In this document: piece after piece, positions 8,936 through 17,711 of the stretch
Position numbering within the stretch: position 1 is the stretch's first letter
Layout of the letters: each line of letters begins with the position of its first letter
From: CAVQOB01 sp963714325
GTDB lineage: Bacteria; Pseudomonadota; Alphaproteobacteria; Rhizobiales; Hyphomicrobiaceae
Reading direction: 5' to 3'
Assembly (NCBI GenBank): GCA_963714325.1
Contig: CAVQOB010000010.1
Coordinates: 186,001-250,000 of the forward strand
DNA: 64,000 bases
Notes under the pieces: generated by a model
The model's database searches: none
What the model was told of the DNA's origin: nothing
The model's input: only the letters and a program-made list of their open reading frames with translations
Position numbers and translations under genes: made by a program

Positions 8936-9909
8936 TTTGGCCGACGATTGGGCAGATTTTGAATTCTATACTGACGAAACCCGACTTTACCACCCTCTTT
9001 GACCGACCACGCGAGACAGTGCAGTTTGACTCTGCCCCGATCACTATCACCCGACGCGAAATGGCGGATCGATGAGACCAGCACAACGAGGGCCCTCAGT
9101 GTAAAGCCTGCAATACCGCCCTGCTTTTTGGCAATGTAGAGCGAGTTCACAGTGAAGGCCGCCACAACGAATGCACCTTCACTATCTGTCGTGGGATTAT
9201 CGACAATGACATTGTTCAGGTAGGCCTTTTTGCTCTGAGCGAACGGTGTCCGCAGAAAAATCTCCGCCTCGCATCCGTACATGAAAGCGTTTTCATCGAA
9301 TCCGCCTGACTCAACGAGCGCCGCAACCCTGAAGATGCTGAAAGTTCCATTTAAAATTTGCGGCTCGGAGTTGCCGCGCAATGGAACGACACTGAAACCT
9401 CGAGCTAGACTGTATCGGCACGCCAGGGGAAAAGAGTATTGCGCACTGGCTGCTCCGACGCGCTGGTCATCGAAAACCCCAAAGCAGGTCGGGTCAAACG
9501 CGATAAAGTGCGAGTCGTGCGCGGCGATCGCCAGCAACTCATACTCGCATTGGTTCGAGACGAAGGCATTGATGGCTGCACCCCAACCCAAATTTTCTCC
9601 TGATAGAAATCGCGCCGCATGCACATGCGCAACTTGACGCGCTCGATCGGCATTCTCCGCCGTAGAGCCATTGTCGACGATCGAAATTCTCGCGAATGCC
9701 CGCAGGTCATCGCCCAATGTCGCCATCGATTTTTGCAACGCCGCTGGATTGTTATGATGTATAAAGATTAACTCGCAGCCCGGCAATCTTTTGACATCGC
9801 GTCGTGCCACCAGTCCTTGAGCCACGCAATAGGTTTCCTTATCGGCTGCAGCGAGATCTGTATTGACAGCCATACCCGAACAGCCCTGCACATCAACCAT
9901 CGCCGACAT
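8932..9909 (-). CDS. Glycosyltransferase family 2-like protein
   Basis: About 325 residues with GT2 features: LIFIHHNNPAALQKS, ISIVDNGSTAENAD (the nucleotide-binding DNGS) and FLSGENLGWGAAINAFVSNQ, typical of rhamnosyltransferase-like GT2 proteins. The usual DDD position reads LLAIAAHDSHFIAFDP, so the metal-binding motif is unusual. NGTFSIFRVAALVESGGFDE fits the acceptor loop. The frame is open to 10026 but that would run 112 bases into asnB; the ATG at 9909, six bases after the asnB stop, was chosen (ATGs at 9900 and 9873 are alternatives). It likely acts on the same glycan as the neighbouring transferases. Whether it is catalytically normal is uncertain. Confidence 0.78.
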   Translation of the reverse strand: MSAMVDVQGCSGMAVNTDLAAADKETYCVAQGLVARRDVKRLPGCELIFIHHNNPAALQKSMATLGDDLRAFARISIVDNGSTAENADRARQVAHVHAARFLSGENLGWGAAINAFVSNQCEYELLAIAAHDSHFIAFDPTCFGVFDDQRVGAASAQYSFPLACRYSLARGFSVVPLRGNSEPQILNGTFSIFRVAALVESGGFDENAFMYGCEAEIFLRTPFAQSKKAYLNNVIVDNPTTDSEGAFVVAAFTVNSLYIAKKQGGIAGFTLRALVVLVSSIRHFASGDSDRGRVKLHCLAWSVKEGGKVGFRQYRIQNLPNRRPN

Positions 9910-9914
9910 CCCGA

Positions 9915-11741
9915 TCAAGCAGACGCCACGACGTATGCCCAGCGCCTCGATGCCGAGCAATTCTGTTTCTGCAATTGGGGCACGGCGGAATATTTGCGAT
10001 GATGGACTGCGCCATTCTGCAACCATCGGGCTGTGGGCGTCGTGAAACCAGTTTTTTGGCGCTCGACGATGGCACGCGGCAGCGGGCTCGCTGGGCTGAT
10101 CGCTAGCGCCCGCTTACGCGCCTGCTTCGAACCTGCGGCCAGCGGCCCAACGCGCTTGAGCAACGTTGCGTCGACCAACGGCACGCGGACCTCCAGCGAA
10201 TGCGCCATGCTCGCCCAATCCGTATCACGAAGGAGCTGGTTGCGCATGTAGTGCGCCGCCTCAAGCGTGGCAATTTTGGCAAATGCGCCCCTCGGACGTG
10301 GATTCAATTGCGCATCAATGAACGCTAGCGGACCCAGGCGCCGCAGCCCCTCGTGCGCCATCTCGCCCGGCATTACCTGGGGCAGCTCCCACGGCATGAA
10401 CAGTCCACGCTTAAGGAGGTAGGCGCCCGCGAAGGTGCCACCAAATTCCAGCATACCTGCAGCCTTAGGTGACTGGGTCATCACATCCAGTCCGAGACCA
10501 CATATCGCCCGGCGCAGAGTGGAACCAAGCAGCGGAATGTGCGACGGGAGTGCTAGCCATTTGACCCAGGACGCAATGTCCGTGAATGACGAATATCCAC
10601 CAAACAACTCGTCCCCGCCAAGGCCGGAAATTGCGACCTTCAACCCAAGTTCATGCGCGGCCTTGCTGACGAACCACGTGTTGACCCCGTCGATTGTAGG
10701 TTGATCCATCGCCGCCAGAATGCGAGGAAGATCAGCATTGAATTCCGCTTCTGTCACTGAGCGCCGGACATGGCGCGTTCCGTAGTGACGCGCGACAACT
10801 TCTGCCAATGAACTTTCGTCATGAGCGCTGCCTTCAGTTCCCTCGAAAGTCACCGTGACAGTCTGGATATCCTTTTGTCCGGCATCCCGCATCAGCCCAA
10901 CCAATGCGCCAGAATTGATCCCCGCGGACAGAAAGGCTCCAACCGGAACGTCGGCAACGAGATGGTGTCGAACGCTATCGAGAACCGCAGCCCGTATCAA
11001 CTCTTGCGACTCTTCCATGGAAACCGTCAGCGCATTCGGCTGACCGTAGACGCTGGCGATCCTGTGGTAGACCATCGGAGCTTGGATCCCGTTCCGATCG
11101 ACCATGACGTAACTGCCGGCCGGCACCGCGCGTATCTGACGCAACGTCGTATAGGGTTCCGGTACACTCCCAAACAAGTAATACCCGGCCCAGCCTGCGG
11201 GATCGGCATCGTTGGATATCGCGCCACCAGCCAACAACGACTTGACCTGCGATCCAAACCGGCAGGTCCAACCGTCATCAGCATAGTACAGCGGTTTGAT
11301 CCCGTAAGGATCACGCGCCAAGAACAGCTGCTGCTGCTCGGCATCCCAGATCCCGAACGCAAACATGCCCCGGAGATCACCGAGCATCGCGGCGCCTTTC
11401 AGGGCATAGAGATGCAGTAGAACCTCTGTATCGGATTGAGTGCGGAAGATGCGACCTTGTGCTTCGGCCTGCCGCCGCAACTCCCGATAATTGTAAATCT
11501 CGCCGTTAAACGTAATGGTCAGCTTGCCGTCGACCGTTGACATCGGTTGCGCGCCGGTATCGGAAAGATCGATGATCGACAATCGCCGATGCGCCAGTCC
11601 AATCCGGCCATCAACATCGAACCACTTCGCTTCGCCATCCGGCCCACGCGCTTTCATATGCTCGCTGATCCGCGCCAGTTCCAGACGGTTCACGGCGTTG
11701 GCCGCGTGATGATAAGCATAGATGCCAGCAATGCCGCACAT
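9915..11741 (-). CDS. asnB: AsnB-type glutamine-dependent amidotransferase (asparagine synthetase-like)
   Basis: A 608-residue class II amidotransferase. Cys2 of MCGIAGIYAYHH is the N-terminal nucleophile that releases ammonia from glutamine; ARGPDGEAKW, HRRLSIIDLS and TFNGEIYNY complete the glutaminase domain (1-190). The synthetase domain has VPVGAFLSAGINSGALVGL (residues 265-283) where asparagine synthetases read SGGLDSS, then ISGLGGDELFGGY and KTGFTTPTARWLQ. Proteins of this type inside polysaccharide clusters are thought to amidate a sugar acid rather than make free asparagine, but this is inferred from context. The C-terminus RRWAYVV looks genuine. The Asp-to-Asn change in the pyrophosphate loop is noteworthy and could reduce or change activity. 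Confidence 0.88.
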   Translation of the reverse strand: MCGIAGIYAYHHAANAVNRLELARISEHMKARGPDGEAKWFDVDGRIGLAHRRLSIIDLSDTGAQPMSTVDGKLTITFNGEIYNYRELRRQAEAQGRIFRTQSDTEVLLHLYALKGAAMLGDLRGMFAFGIWDAEQQQLFLARDPYGIKPLYYADDGWTCRFGSQVKSLLAGGAISNDADPAGWAGYYLFGSVPEPYTTLRQIRAVPAGSYVMVDRNGIQAPMVYHRIASVYGQPNALTVSMEESQELIRAAVLDSVRHHLVADVPVGAFLSAGINSGALVGLMRDAGQKDIQTVTVTFEGTEGSAHDESSLAEVVARHYGTRHVRRSVTEAEFNADLPRILAAMDQPTIDGVNTWFVSKAAHELGLKVAISGLGGDELFGGYSSFTDIASWVKWLALPSHIPLLGSTLRRAICGLGLDVMTQSPKAAGMLEFGGTFAGAYLLKRGLFMPWELPQVMPGEMAHEGLRRLGPLAFIDAQLNPRPRGAFAKIATLEAAHYMRNQLLRDTDWASMAHSLEVRVPLVDATLLKRVGPLAAGSKQARKRALAISPASPLPRAIVERQKTGFTTPTARWLQNGAVHHRKYSAVPQLQKQNCSASRRWAYVVASA

Positions 11742-11794
11742 TTAATGATGACTTCCCTCGTCCGACCTTCTCATCGTGTTTTACAGCCTTGTGT

Positions 11795-13885
11795 TTAACA
11801 GCCTTGGCTCGCTCCAAGAACATGTTGTGACACGCATTTGCTGGGCGCAGCTTCCCGTGCTGTGTCGGAGCCCCGATGGGCATCCCAATCTTGAGGTCGA
11901 GTTAGGAAGGCGCCGATGGCAGGTGCCAGAAGTCGAGCACCACCGACCGAGAGATGGTTGTTGTCGCTATACAGCACTGTGCCATCACGCGCCGCCAAAC
12001 ACTGATCGGCGCGGCACAACTCGTTGGCAGGGTCCCACATTCGCACGCCGGACATACTCGTCGTCAACGCCTGCAGCACCCCGAGAGAACTACCGCGATA
12101 AAGGTCGACCTCTGCACGTGGACGCCCGCAGGCATCCAGGCCACGGCGCGCTACACATCGTGGCACCGATGTCTCATGCCGCGGAACTTCAGCCAATATT
12201 GCAACTTTAAAGCCCCTGCTCACTAGGGAAGCCATCAGCTTTTGCAGATGCGGGCCCCATTCATCGGACCTCATATTGTGAATGTGAAAATCCGACCAGC
12301 GCGCGGCCAGTACGATCGTCTGCACACCCGACGCTTTGACTTCCGTCAGTGCAACATCGACCGCGCGATTAAAGGCGACACAATTCTTATGATGAACTTG
12401 GGCTCCTCCAAGAAGTCCTGCCGGGATCTGATCGACATAGGGCTTGCAACCGCCCATGGTTCGCACGACGACTCTCGCACTTGTCGCCTCCGCCAATTTT
12501 TCGAAAGCGGCTTTAAAGTGATCGGCGTGAGAGTCGCCCCACAGCAAGACCTGTGGCCCACTTGATCCCCGCCCCAACGTGCAGACATCCATTGGCGCAA
12601 GGCCCGTAAATGGCCTACCGAAATACTGGCAATCAGCGGGAAAGGAACTCAATTCATTCATCGCCTGCCCCGCCATGCGAAGCACCGGGTCTTTCGCCAT
12701 CCGCTGGTCGGCCGACGACCACAACACTAGCGCAAGTCCGGCCGACATCAGCATGAGAGCAACACCGGCAGCAACACTTTGGCCGGCACTCGCGAACGGC
12801 CAGGGCCTTTGACGACGAACAGGTTCCTCGACGTACCGGAACGTCAGGGCTGAAAGAACAAGTGCGAGCAGGACTAGGGCAATATCCCGAAGCAGCCACT
12901 CTGAACCCGGACTTGCCGAGCGCGCTAAAGCGAGCAGTGGCCAGTGCCACAGATACCAGGAGTACGAAAGTTTACCGACCAGGACCAAGGGTTTCGATGA
13001 CAGCCCGCGCGCAACAAGCCCGCTCCTGGAGCTGCGCAATCCAACAATTGCGGCCGCGGTTCCAAGGACCGGTATCGCCGCCAAGGCACCCGGAAACATC
13101 GTCGTATTGTTGAATATAATTGCGGCACCGACAACTGCGCAAAGCCCAACAAGAACGAGCCATTCGCTCATTCGGCGATCGATTGCATTGTCGCTCATCC
13201 TCGATATGGAAAGCGCAATCAAGCCGCCAACGCAAAATTCCCATGCCCGGAACAGCGGCATGTAGAACACCATCGTCGTACGCGACGGCGTCAACCACCA
13301 ACACGCAACAAATGAAAGAAACAAAGCGGCGACAAAGGCGGCAACGATCCAAGCAATGGCATCGGCATTCTTGCGCTGCGAGACAATTGCGATGGCCAAC
13401 ATCACCAATGGGCAAACAATATAGAACTGCTCCTCGACCGCCAGTGTCCAAAGATGGAGCAGCGGAATCTCTTCGGCAGAATCAGCGAAGTAATGGGACT
13501 GCGTTCTCCAAAAAAATATGTTGGCCAGAAAACTTGAGGCCGCGATCGCCGATTGCGCCAGACGCTGCTGTTCGCCGACCGGCACCAGCAAGAGTTTTCC
13601 GAGCGCTATCGTCGCGACCAGAACGATAAACAAGGCGGGTAGAAGTCGCCGGGCTCGACGAGCATAGAAATCCAAAAGATCGATGCGTCCGGTCTCGGAA
13701 ACCTCGCGAGCCAACAGTCCCGTGATCAGATAACCCGAAATCACAAAGAATACGTCGACGCCAATAAATCCGCCACGAACGACTGGCAACCCCACGTGGA
13801 ACCCGACTACCAATACGATCGCGATCGCTCGCAACCCGTCGATCTCCGGCCAATACGCTTCGCCGATCGCGCGATTTTGCTTCAT
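11795..13885 (-). CDS. Acyltransferase family 3 (OafA/YrhL-like) with C-terminal SGNH-like domain
   Basis: A 696-residue inner-membrane O-acyltransferase. The N-terminal half carries the family start YWPEIDGLRAIAIVLVVGFH and GGFIGVDVFFVISGYLITGL, then about ten membrane helices with FYARRARRLLPALF and LLHLWTLAVEEQFYIVCPLV. The C-terminal 250 residues form a periplasmic SGNH-hydrolase-like domain: VLLWGDSHADHFKAAF (GDS block) and LYSDNNHLSVGGARLLAP (DxxH block). Such fused proteins acetylate surface polysaccharide. The frame extends upstream, but the ATG at 13885 has GGGAG five bases before it. Transcription continues into asnB after 53 bases. The acyl group and acceptor sugar are unknown. Confidence 0.92.
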   Translation of the reverse strand: MKQNRAIGEAYWPEIDGLRAIAIVLVVGFHVGLPVVRGGFIGVDVFFVISGYLITGLLAREVSETGRIDLLDFYARRARRLLPALFIVLVATIALGKLLLVPVGEQQRLAQSAIAASSFLANIFFWRTQSHYFADSAEEIPLLHLWTLAVEEQFYIVCPLVMLAIAIVSQRKNADAIAWIVAAFVAALFLSFVACWWLTPSRTTMVFYMPLFRAWEFCVGGLIALSISRMSDNAIDRRMSEWLVLVGLCAVVGAAIIFNNTTMFPGALAAIPVLGTAAAIVGLRSSRSGLVARGLSSKPLVLVGKLSYSWYLWHWPLLALARSASPGSEWLLRDIALVLLALVLSALTFRYVEEPVRRQRPWPFASAGQSVAAGVALMLMSAGLALVLWSSADQRMAKDPVLRMAGQAMNELSSFPADCQYFGRPFTGLAPMDVCTLGRGSSGPQVLLWGDSHADHFKAAFEKLAEATSARVVVRTMGGCKPYVDQIPAGLLGGAQVHHKNCVAFNRAVDVALTEVKASGVQTIVLAARWSDFHIHNMRSDEWGPHLQKLMASLVSRGFKVAILAEVPRHETSVPRCVARRGLDACGRPRAEVDLYRGSSLGVLQALTTSMSGVRMWDPANELCRADQCLAARDGTVLYSDNNHLSVGGARLLAPAIGAFLTRPQDWDAHRGSDTAREAAPSKCVSQHVLGASQGC

Positions 13886-14223
13886 GCCAACTCCCATAGA
13901 ACCGTACTCAATGGCGGCATTGCAGCCCGGGTTTGCGAAACCCTGCGTTCCATGCACACTGCGCTCACCGTCAGCGACGCCGGCGAAGGCGTTAATTGCC
14001 GCAGCCAGTGACCGACTGCCAGCAAGACAAAAATCATTCGACTTCGCCTGCGACCACGGCTACCGCACTCGGGGTGACACTGGTCCACCGATTGATCGTG
14101 CTTGAAGTCTAATCGTGCTTGCCGATAATGCTAGGCTGGCGCCCGACAATCGCGAGGCACAGATAGTTTTCTCAATCGCAACGTTAATTTCGCTTGGTCG
14201 AAGGACGGGATCACCACCGGGAC
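13886..14223. other. Intergenic stretch within the polysaccharide cluster
   Basis: 338 bases between the sugar-transferase stop and the acyltransferase ribosome site. No convincing coding frame is present on either strand. A 10-base direct repeat, ATCGTGCTTG, occurs at 14095-14104 and 14112-14121. I found no near-consensus promoter and no hairpin with a T-run, so it may be read through as a long leader. Confidence 0.5.
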
Positions 14224-15795
14224 TCAGGCGGCGGGTGATCCCTCGAGCGTTGGCCCCGCAACTCGGCCTGGGAGTTGCGACGCGGCTCCTGGAGTGGCGC
14301 TCGGTGCGGCAATCCCGCTGGTCCGCAAGTCAGCCCAGGCGCGGTCGATGGCGGCTTGGCTGACCCGCTCGCCGAACACCAGCATTTGCACCGTTCGGAA
14401 GGCGATCTCGATGTCTAATTTCAGCGACGCATTCTGAACGTACCAGACATCCAACGCCGCCTTGTCCGCCGCCGAAACTTCGCGCCCACCCATGACTTGT
14501 GCCCATCCTGTCAACCCCGGGCGGACCACCAGACGCGCCGCGAAAGCCGCGGATTGATCGACAGGCAAGAGCGGTCGCGGCCCCATGAACGACATCTCGC
14601 CTTTGGCGATATTCCAAAGCTGCGGAAGCTCGTCGAGCCGGGTCGTGCGTAAGAAGAGACCAAGTCCCGTCACGCGCTCGTTGTCAGGCCGATGCCGGCC
14701 GGCCGCATCAAACGCACCGCCCATCGTCCGGAACTTGTACAGGCGGAACAGGCGGCCACGATATCCCGGACGATCCTGCCAGAACAGCGTCGGCTGTCCC
14801 AGGCGCGAAACGACAACCAGCCAGACCCCGGCCACCAGCGGCGCCAGCAGAATCAACAGAACCACCGACAGTGCGAAATCAATGATGCGCTTGCCGCTCC
14901 AGAACGGCCGCCGAACTGCACGCTGGAGACGTGCGATATCGAAGACCGGCGAAACCACCGGCCATTCCATATCGGTCTCACGTGCAGCCTGATCATCGCG
15001 GGTGACGGTGGCGTCCAAGCCGAGTTTACTGGCCAACAACTCGACGGCAATGTGCGATGCGTCTTGCAAACTCTTAAGTTGCCCTTTGAGCTTGCCAGAC
15101 AACACATGATCAGGCGCCGCGATCAACAGCCGATCGACGAACACGCCATGCACGGATAGCCGATTGAGCAGATCAGGCAGTTCTTCGGCCGAACCGAAGA
15201 TTGGGACCTGATGCAACTGCCGACCTGCATGCATGTCATCGATATCGAGAACGCCGGCAATGCGAACATTGCCCGCTGACAACTCCGATACGGCGGCCAA
15301 GTAGAGGTGTGTCAGCTTCGACATGCCGATCACCAGGACGCATGATTGCTGCGCTTTTGGCGTCACGACCTGCACAGCTGATTGCGGGAGCGGCTGCAAT
15401 TTCGAACTGAACCACAAGCGCGTCGCGACCCGCGCCCCGACCATGAACATGATTGCCAGCATCGCCTGCAGGATCGGGATCGACCGCGCGATGCCGTCCA
15501 TGCGATTGATCGTGAAGACGGCAAGCGTCGACGCCAATACCGTGCACACGACCGCCACGGCAACGCGGAGACAGTCGATCATGGTGCAATAGCGCCAGAG
15601 CTGGCGGTCGGTGCCAAGCACCGCGTGCACGGGCGCTGCGATGGCCAGTGTCAAACCTAGCAGTGGTAGGAGACTATCGAGCTTGTCTGGCGCAACCGTC
15701 AGGTTTTCGCGCAGGAACGATGCTGTAATCGTCGCCAGCCCCAGGAGCGCGAGATCAAGACAGGACGTAATGGTCCGGAATGGTAAGATACGCAT
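14224..15795 (-). CDS. Polyprenyl-phosphate sugar-1-phosphate transferase (polysaccharide-initiating)
   Basis: 523 residues with the two-part build of WbaP/WcaJ/ExoY-type enzymes. The N-terminal half has about four membrane helices and a nucleotide-fold region (CVLVIGMSKLTHLYLAAVSE). The C-terminal catalytic half begins RPFWSGKRIIDFALSVVLLI, one re-entrant helix, then GQPTLFWQDRPGYRGRLFRL, YKFRTMGGAFD, RTTRLDELPQLWNIAKGEMS and FMGPRPLLP, all hallmarks of the family. It transfers a hexose-1-phosphate from a nucleotide sugar to undecaprenyl phosphate, the first step of glycan assembly on the inner membrane. It is the first gene of the cluster in transcription order, with about 395 bases of AT-rich DNA upstream. 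Sugar (glucose or galactose type) not determinable. Confidence 0.92.
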   Translation of the reverse strand: MRILPFRTITSCLDLALLGLATITASFLRENLTVAPDKLDSLLPLLGLTLAIAAPVHAVLGTDRQLWRYCTMIDCLRVAVAVVCTVLASTLAVFTINRMDGIARSIPILQAMLAIMFMVGARVATRLWFSSKLQPLPQSAVQVVTPKAQQSCVLVIGMSKLTHLYLAAVSELSAGNVRIAGVLDIDDMHAGRQLHQVPIFGSAEELPDLLNRLSVHGVFVDRLLIAAPDHVLSGKLKGQLKSLQDASHIAVELLASKLGLDATVTRDDQAARETDMEWPVVSPVFDIARLQRAVRRPFWSGKRIIDFALSVVLLILLAPLVAGVWLVVVSRLGQPTLFWQDRPGYRGRLFRLYKFRTMGGAFDAAGRHRPDNERVTGLGLFLRTTRLDELPQLWNIAKGEMSFMGPRPLLPVDQSAAFAARLVVRPGLTGWAQVMGGREVSAADKAALDVWYVQNASLKLDIEIAFRTVQMLVFGERVSQAAIDRAWADLRTSGIAAPSATPGAASQLPGRVAGPTLEGSPAA

Positions 15796-16190
15796 GACAA
15801 TCTAGCCCCAACTCATTCAAAATGAACTACTGGTAATCCTGCAAATTCCAATTCGGACGTCTGCAAATTTTTTGGCGTCCAAATTGACACCGTCAGCCCG
15901 CTTGCTTCATCTGTATTAGCTCAAGGCTAGAGTAAAAAAGAACATTATGCAATCACTTGAATGGCTACAACGTACCGGCGACGTTCCTCAATTCTGAAAC
16001 ACAGTTATGATGCTTCTGAACACATTGTGGCGCCCCCTTCAATCGCATGTGCTGCTCCAATCATTGGTGCACGAATGACTATGCAATAGCCTTGTCTAGA
16101 ACTGGGCGGCCCGCGACGATGAGGGATGGTGCGGTCTTGGCCAATCGATGGCACCAGGGACCGCAGCCCGCAGCCCGCAGCATCCCTCGA
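15796..16190. other. Intergenic region upstream of the polysaccharide cluster
   Basis: 395 bases between the dadA stop and the first polysaccharide gene. The part nearest the latter (about 15800-16000) is AT-rich by local standards and is the likely place for the cluster's promoter, although no clean -35/-10 pair was found. It holds the direct repeats listed separately. Near 16159-16180 there is a short threefold repeat of a GCAGCCC-like unit. No credible ORF. Confidence 0.5.
15839..15869. repeat. Pair of direct repeats CTGCAAATT, 22 bases apart
   Basis: The nine-base sequence CTGCAAATT occurs at 15839-15847 and 15861-15869, a start-to-start distance of 22 bases, about two helical turns. It lies 44-74 bases upstream of the sugar-transferase start. 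This spacing places both copies on the same DNA face and would suit a dimeric or cooperatively bound regulator of the polysaccharide genes; no known operator was recognised. Confidence 0.45.
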
Positions 16191-17432
16191 TCAGAATCGA
16201 TCAATACGATAGGGGCGCGGGTCCGTGAACGGCGTCTCGCCGACCATCAGTTCGGCTAACAGCCGGCCAGTCACTGGCCCCATCGTGAAGCCGAGATGAT
16301 GATGGCCGAAATCGGCCCACAGTCCCTTTTGCCCGGGCACCGCGCCGATGGCTGGCAGCATATCCGGTAGGCAGGGCCGTCGCCCGAGCCACGGCTCGGT
16401 TTCCACACGATCGGCTAATGGAAACAACTTTCGCGCGAACGGTTCGACCTTGCCCAACTGCACTGGTGTTGGCGGCGTATCGCGATGCCCGAACTCGGCT
16501 CCCGTCGTCAAGCGAATGCCCTTGGCCATCGGTGTGATGACATAGCCATGGTCCGTATCCAGCAAAGGCCGGTTGAGTGTTGCATTGCCGCGCGCCGCAT
16601 AGTGCATGTGGTATCCACGCTTGACGAACAAGGGGACCCAAGTGCCGAGCTTGGCCATCACGTCATCGGCCCACGGTCCGAGCGCCACGACGACATCGCG
16701 CGCGGTCACAGGGCCGTTCGCCGTCTGCACCTGCCAATTGTCGCCTGATCGCTCCAGCGTCCGGGCCTCCCCGCGCAGGAACGTGCCGCCGATTTTTACG
16801 AACATGTCAGCGTAGGCCTTACCGACGGCACCGGGATCGGCGACGCTGATTGGGTCCGGCATGAAGACCCCGCCAGCGAACGCTTCGGATAGATGCGGCT
16901 CGAGTTCCGCGACGCCGGATGAGCTGACCTCCCTGAAGTTTATTCCCCATTTGTCGCGATCGTGCTGGTCCTTGACGACCGCGGCTTTCAGTGCCGCGCC
17001 GTCCCGATACAGCCGCATATAGCCGGTGCGGCGCATCATGGCCTCGATGCCGGCTTCGCGCATCAGGACTTGATGTTCGCTGACGCAGCGGCTGATGAGC
17101 GGTTTGGCTGCCGCCGCAATTGCATCCTGCTTGTCGGGCGCCGTGGCGCGCCAGTAGCGAAAGATCGCCGGCAAAACTTTTGGCAGCGCGCTGTAGTGGA
17201 CGTTGGCTTCGGGCAACATGTTGAAGGCGTACTTCGCCACCTTCCAGGGATCGCGTGGAAACGGATAAGGCACCACACCCTCGATTTGAATGATGCCGGC
17301 ATTGCCGTAGCTCGTTTCCTCCGCCGCTCCACGCCGATCGATCAGGACAACCGAACGGCCCTTCTTCTGCAGGTGCAGGGCCGCCGACACGCCAACCATG
17401 CCGGCCCCAAGGACGATGACGTCGGTTTTCAT
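16191..17432 (-). CDS. dadA: D-amino-acid dehydrogenase-like FAD oxidoreductase
   Basis: A 413-residue DAO-family flavoprotein. DVIVLGAGMVGVSAALHLQK (GxGxxG, residues 8-13) binds FAD, VVLIDRR ends the first beta-alpha-beta unit, and ETSYGNAGIIQ is the DadA-like segment after it. The C-terminal half has WLGRRPCLPDMLPAIGAVPG and LWADFGHHHLGFTMGPVTGR, the second FAD-contact block. It would deaminate a D-amino acid (classically D-alanine) to a 2-oxo acid, passing electrons to the respiratory chain. No racemase gene is adjacent; the neighbour purB is divergent across 279 bases. The exact substrate is uncertain because close relatives oxidise other amines. Confidence 0.82.
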   Translation of the reverse strand: MKTDVIVLGAGMVGVSAALHLQKKGRSVVLIDRRGAAEETSYGNAGIIQIEGVVPYPFPRDPWKVAKYAFNMLPEANVHYSALPKVLPAIFRYWRATAPDKQDAIAAAAKPLISRCVSEHQVLMREAGIEAMMRRTGYMRLYRDGAALKAAVVKDQHDRDKWGINFREVSSSGVAELEPHLSEAFAGGVFMPDPISVADPGAVGKAYADMFVKIGGTFLRGEARTLERSGDNWQVQTANGPVTARDVVVALGPWADDVMAKLGTWVPLFVKRGYHMHYAARGNATLNRPLLDTDHGYVITPMAKGIRLTTGAEFGHRDTPPTPVQLGKVEPFARKLFPLADRVETEPWLGRRPCLPDMLPAIGAVPGQKGLWADFGHHHLGFTMGPVTGRLLAELMVGETPFTDPRPYRIDRF

Positions 17433-17711
17433 GATTTGCTCGTGGATAGAGGGCGTCGGTGGGTCAGATTCGCGGCATTAAACCCCAAGTCACCATTGAA
17501 GCGCAAAGGGCGGGATGCTACGGGGACGGCATAGCAGACCCGCGCCGCGTCGCAAAAGCTGGTGCACCCGGACTTGCGTCAGTCGCGCCGGGTGTTGCGG
17601 ACAGTCAGAGACGGCTCCTGATGGCCGCGGCCTGTCGCGCCGCGCGATCACATTTTTCAGGCGCTTCAGCTGCCCACCAGCAGCCGCGCGTCACACACAC
17701 CGGAGAGCACC

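Noticed and set aside
9907..10026. Possible frameshift or fusion between asnB and the GT2-like gene
   Set aside because: The two frames overlap, but the AsnB C-terminus ends in R-R-W-A-Y-V-V, which looks like a genuine end, and a good start for the next gene lies six bases on.
16159..16180. Short GCAGCCC-type triplicate as a possible CRISPR or repeat array
   Set aside because: Units are only 7 bases, contiguous and without spacers. No CRISPR array was seen anywhere in the window.
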